DNA from: a virus
IMG/VR virus record: IMGVR_UViG_3300021091_000245
Location: 1-32,819 of that record
Direction: 5' to 3' (one strand)
DNA length: 32,819 bases
The notes below the pieces were generated by a model, which had not been told where the DNA came from, searched no databases, and saw only the letters and a program-made list of their open reading frames with translations. The translations under genes and the position numbers were made by a program. This document shows positions 32,731-32,819 of the stretch, in pieces. Every line of letters begins with the position of its first letter. The first letter of the stretch is position 1.

Positions 32731-32819
32731 ACAGGATCTGCAGGTCGTCAAGGATGACCCCATCCTTCCGAATCTCAGCGTAGACGAACTCGTCTGCCTT
32801 GATGGCGAGCAGGCGCTGC
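32729..32819 (-). CDS. C-terminal fragment of a hypothetical protein (partial, 5' end outside window)
   Basis: About 30 codons of the end of a gene entering from the right edge: RLLAIKADEFVYAEIRKDGV, then ILDDLQIL and TGA. The fragment is strand-like with alternating hydrophobic residues and too short to identify. The context of its stop (CTGTGACA) resembles that of the NYETW gene (CTGTGACA), which hints that these genes share 3' sequence as well as leaders. Confidence 0.5.
   Translation of the reverse strand, partial: QRLLAIKADEFVYAEIRKDGVILDDLQIL

Noticed and set aside
1-32819. CRISPR array, integrase, transposase or attachment repeats
   Set aside because: No evenly spaced direct repeats with unique spacers and no recognisable recombinase or transposase protein were seen. 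The repeated leaders in the GC-rich block are separated by genes and are not a CRISPR.

Overview
The window looks like the baseplate and tail-fibre region of a T4-like cyanophage (a contractile-tailed phage of picocyanobacteria). At its right end lies a GC-rich block of very different character. Every convincing gene is on the minus strand, so the window reads biologically from high to low coordinates. The cyanophage call rests on protein features I recognise from this group: gp25, gp6 and gp8 baseplate wedge proteins, a giant gp7-position protein with a YHYH-type motif, a DUF4815-like giant protein, a fibre beginning with an FEQQRQEIN motif, a PAAR tip protein, and a tail fibre with a major-tropism-determinant-like N-terminus.

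Layout, in transcription order. (1) 32819-30815: GC-rich block with one partial and six small genes (DUF7249-like NYETW protein, small hypotheticals, one small secreted protein). Most have their own short leader with a -10-like box 22-27 bases before the ATG, and GC hairpins lie between them. Poly-G/poly-C tracts of 7-11 bases disturb some reading frames. A strong terminator at 30815-30849 closes the block. (2) 30814-30428: non-coding junction where composition changes. (3) 30427-28165: small phage genes, including an AbrB-like 51-residue protein, a PAAR tip protein, a very basic 47-residue protein and several unknowns. A good sigma70-type promoter (TTGGCA, 17 bp, TATAAT) lies at the end of the PAAR gene. 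(4) 28080-15069: gp25, gp6, gp7-like (2950 residues) and gp8. (5) 15025-1363: the DUF4815-like protein (2838 residues), a small 69-residue protein and a 1645-residue fibre-like protein. (6) 1319-1: a coiled-coil protein, two small structural proteins and the 5' part of a tail fibre gene.

The structural genes should work together: gp25, gp6, gp7 and gp8 build the baseplate wedge, PAAR sharpens the spike tip, and the giant proteins and fibres form the periphery that recognises the host. Late-promoter-like boxes (TATAAATA and close variants) precede gp25, gp8, the coiled-coil gene, the 110-residue gene and the tail fibre. One of them sits inside the terminator hairpin of the gene before it.

No tRNA, rRNA, CRISPR array, integrase, transposase or attachment site was recognised. 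The main uncertainty is whether the GC-rich block belongs to the same genome or is an assembly join. Base composition differs sharply: two sample lines counted by hand give 39/60 G+C at 32461-32520 against 20/60 at 25381-25440.
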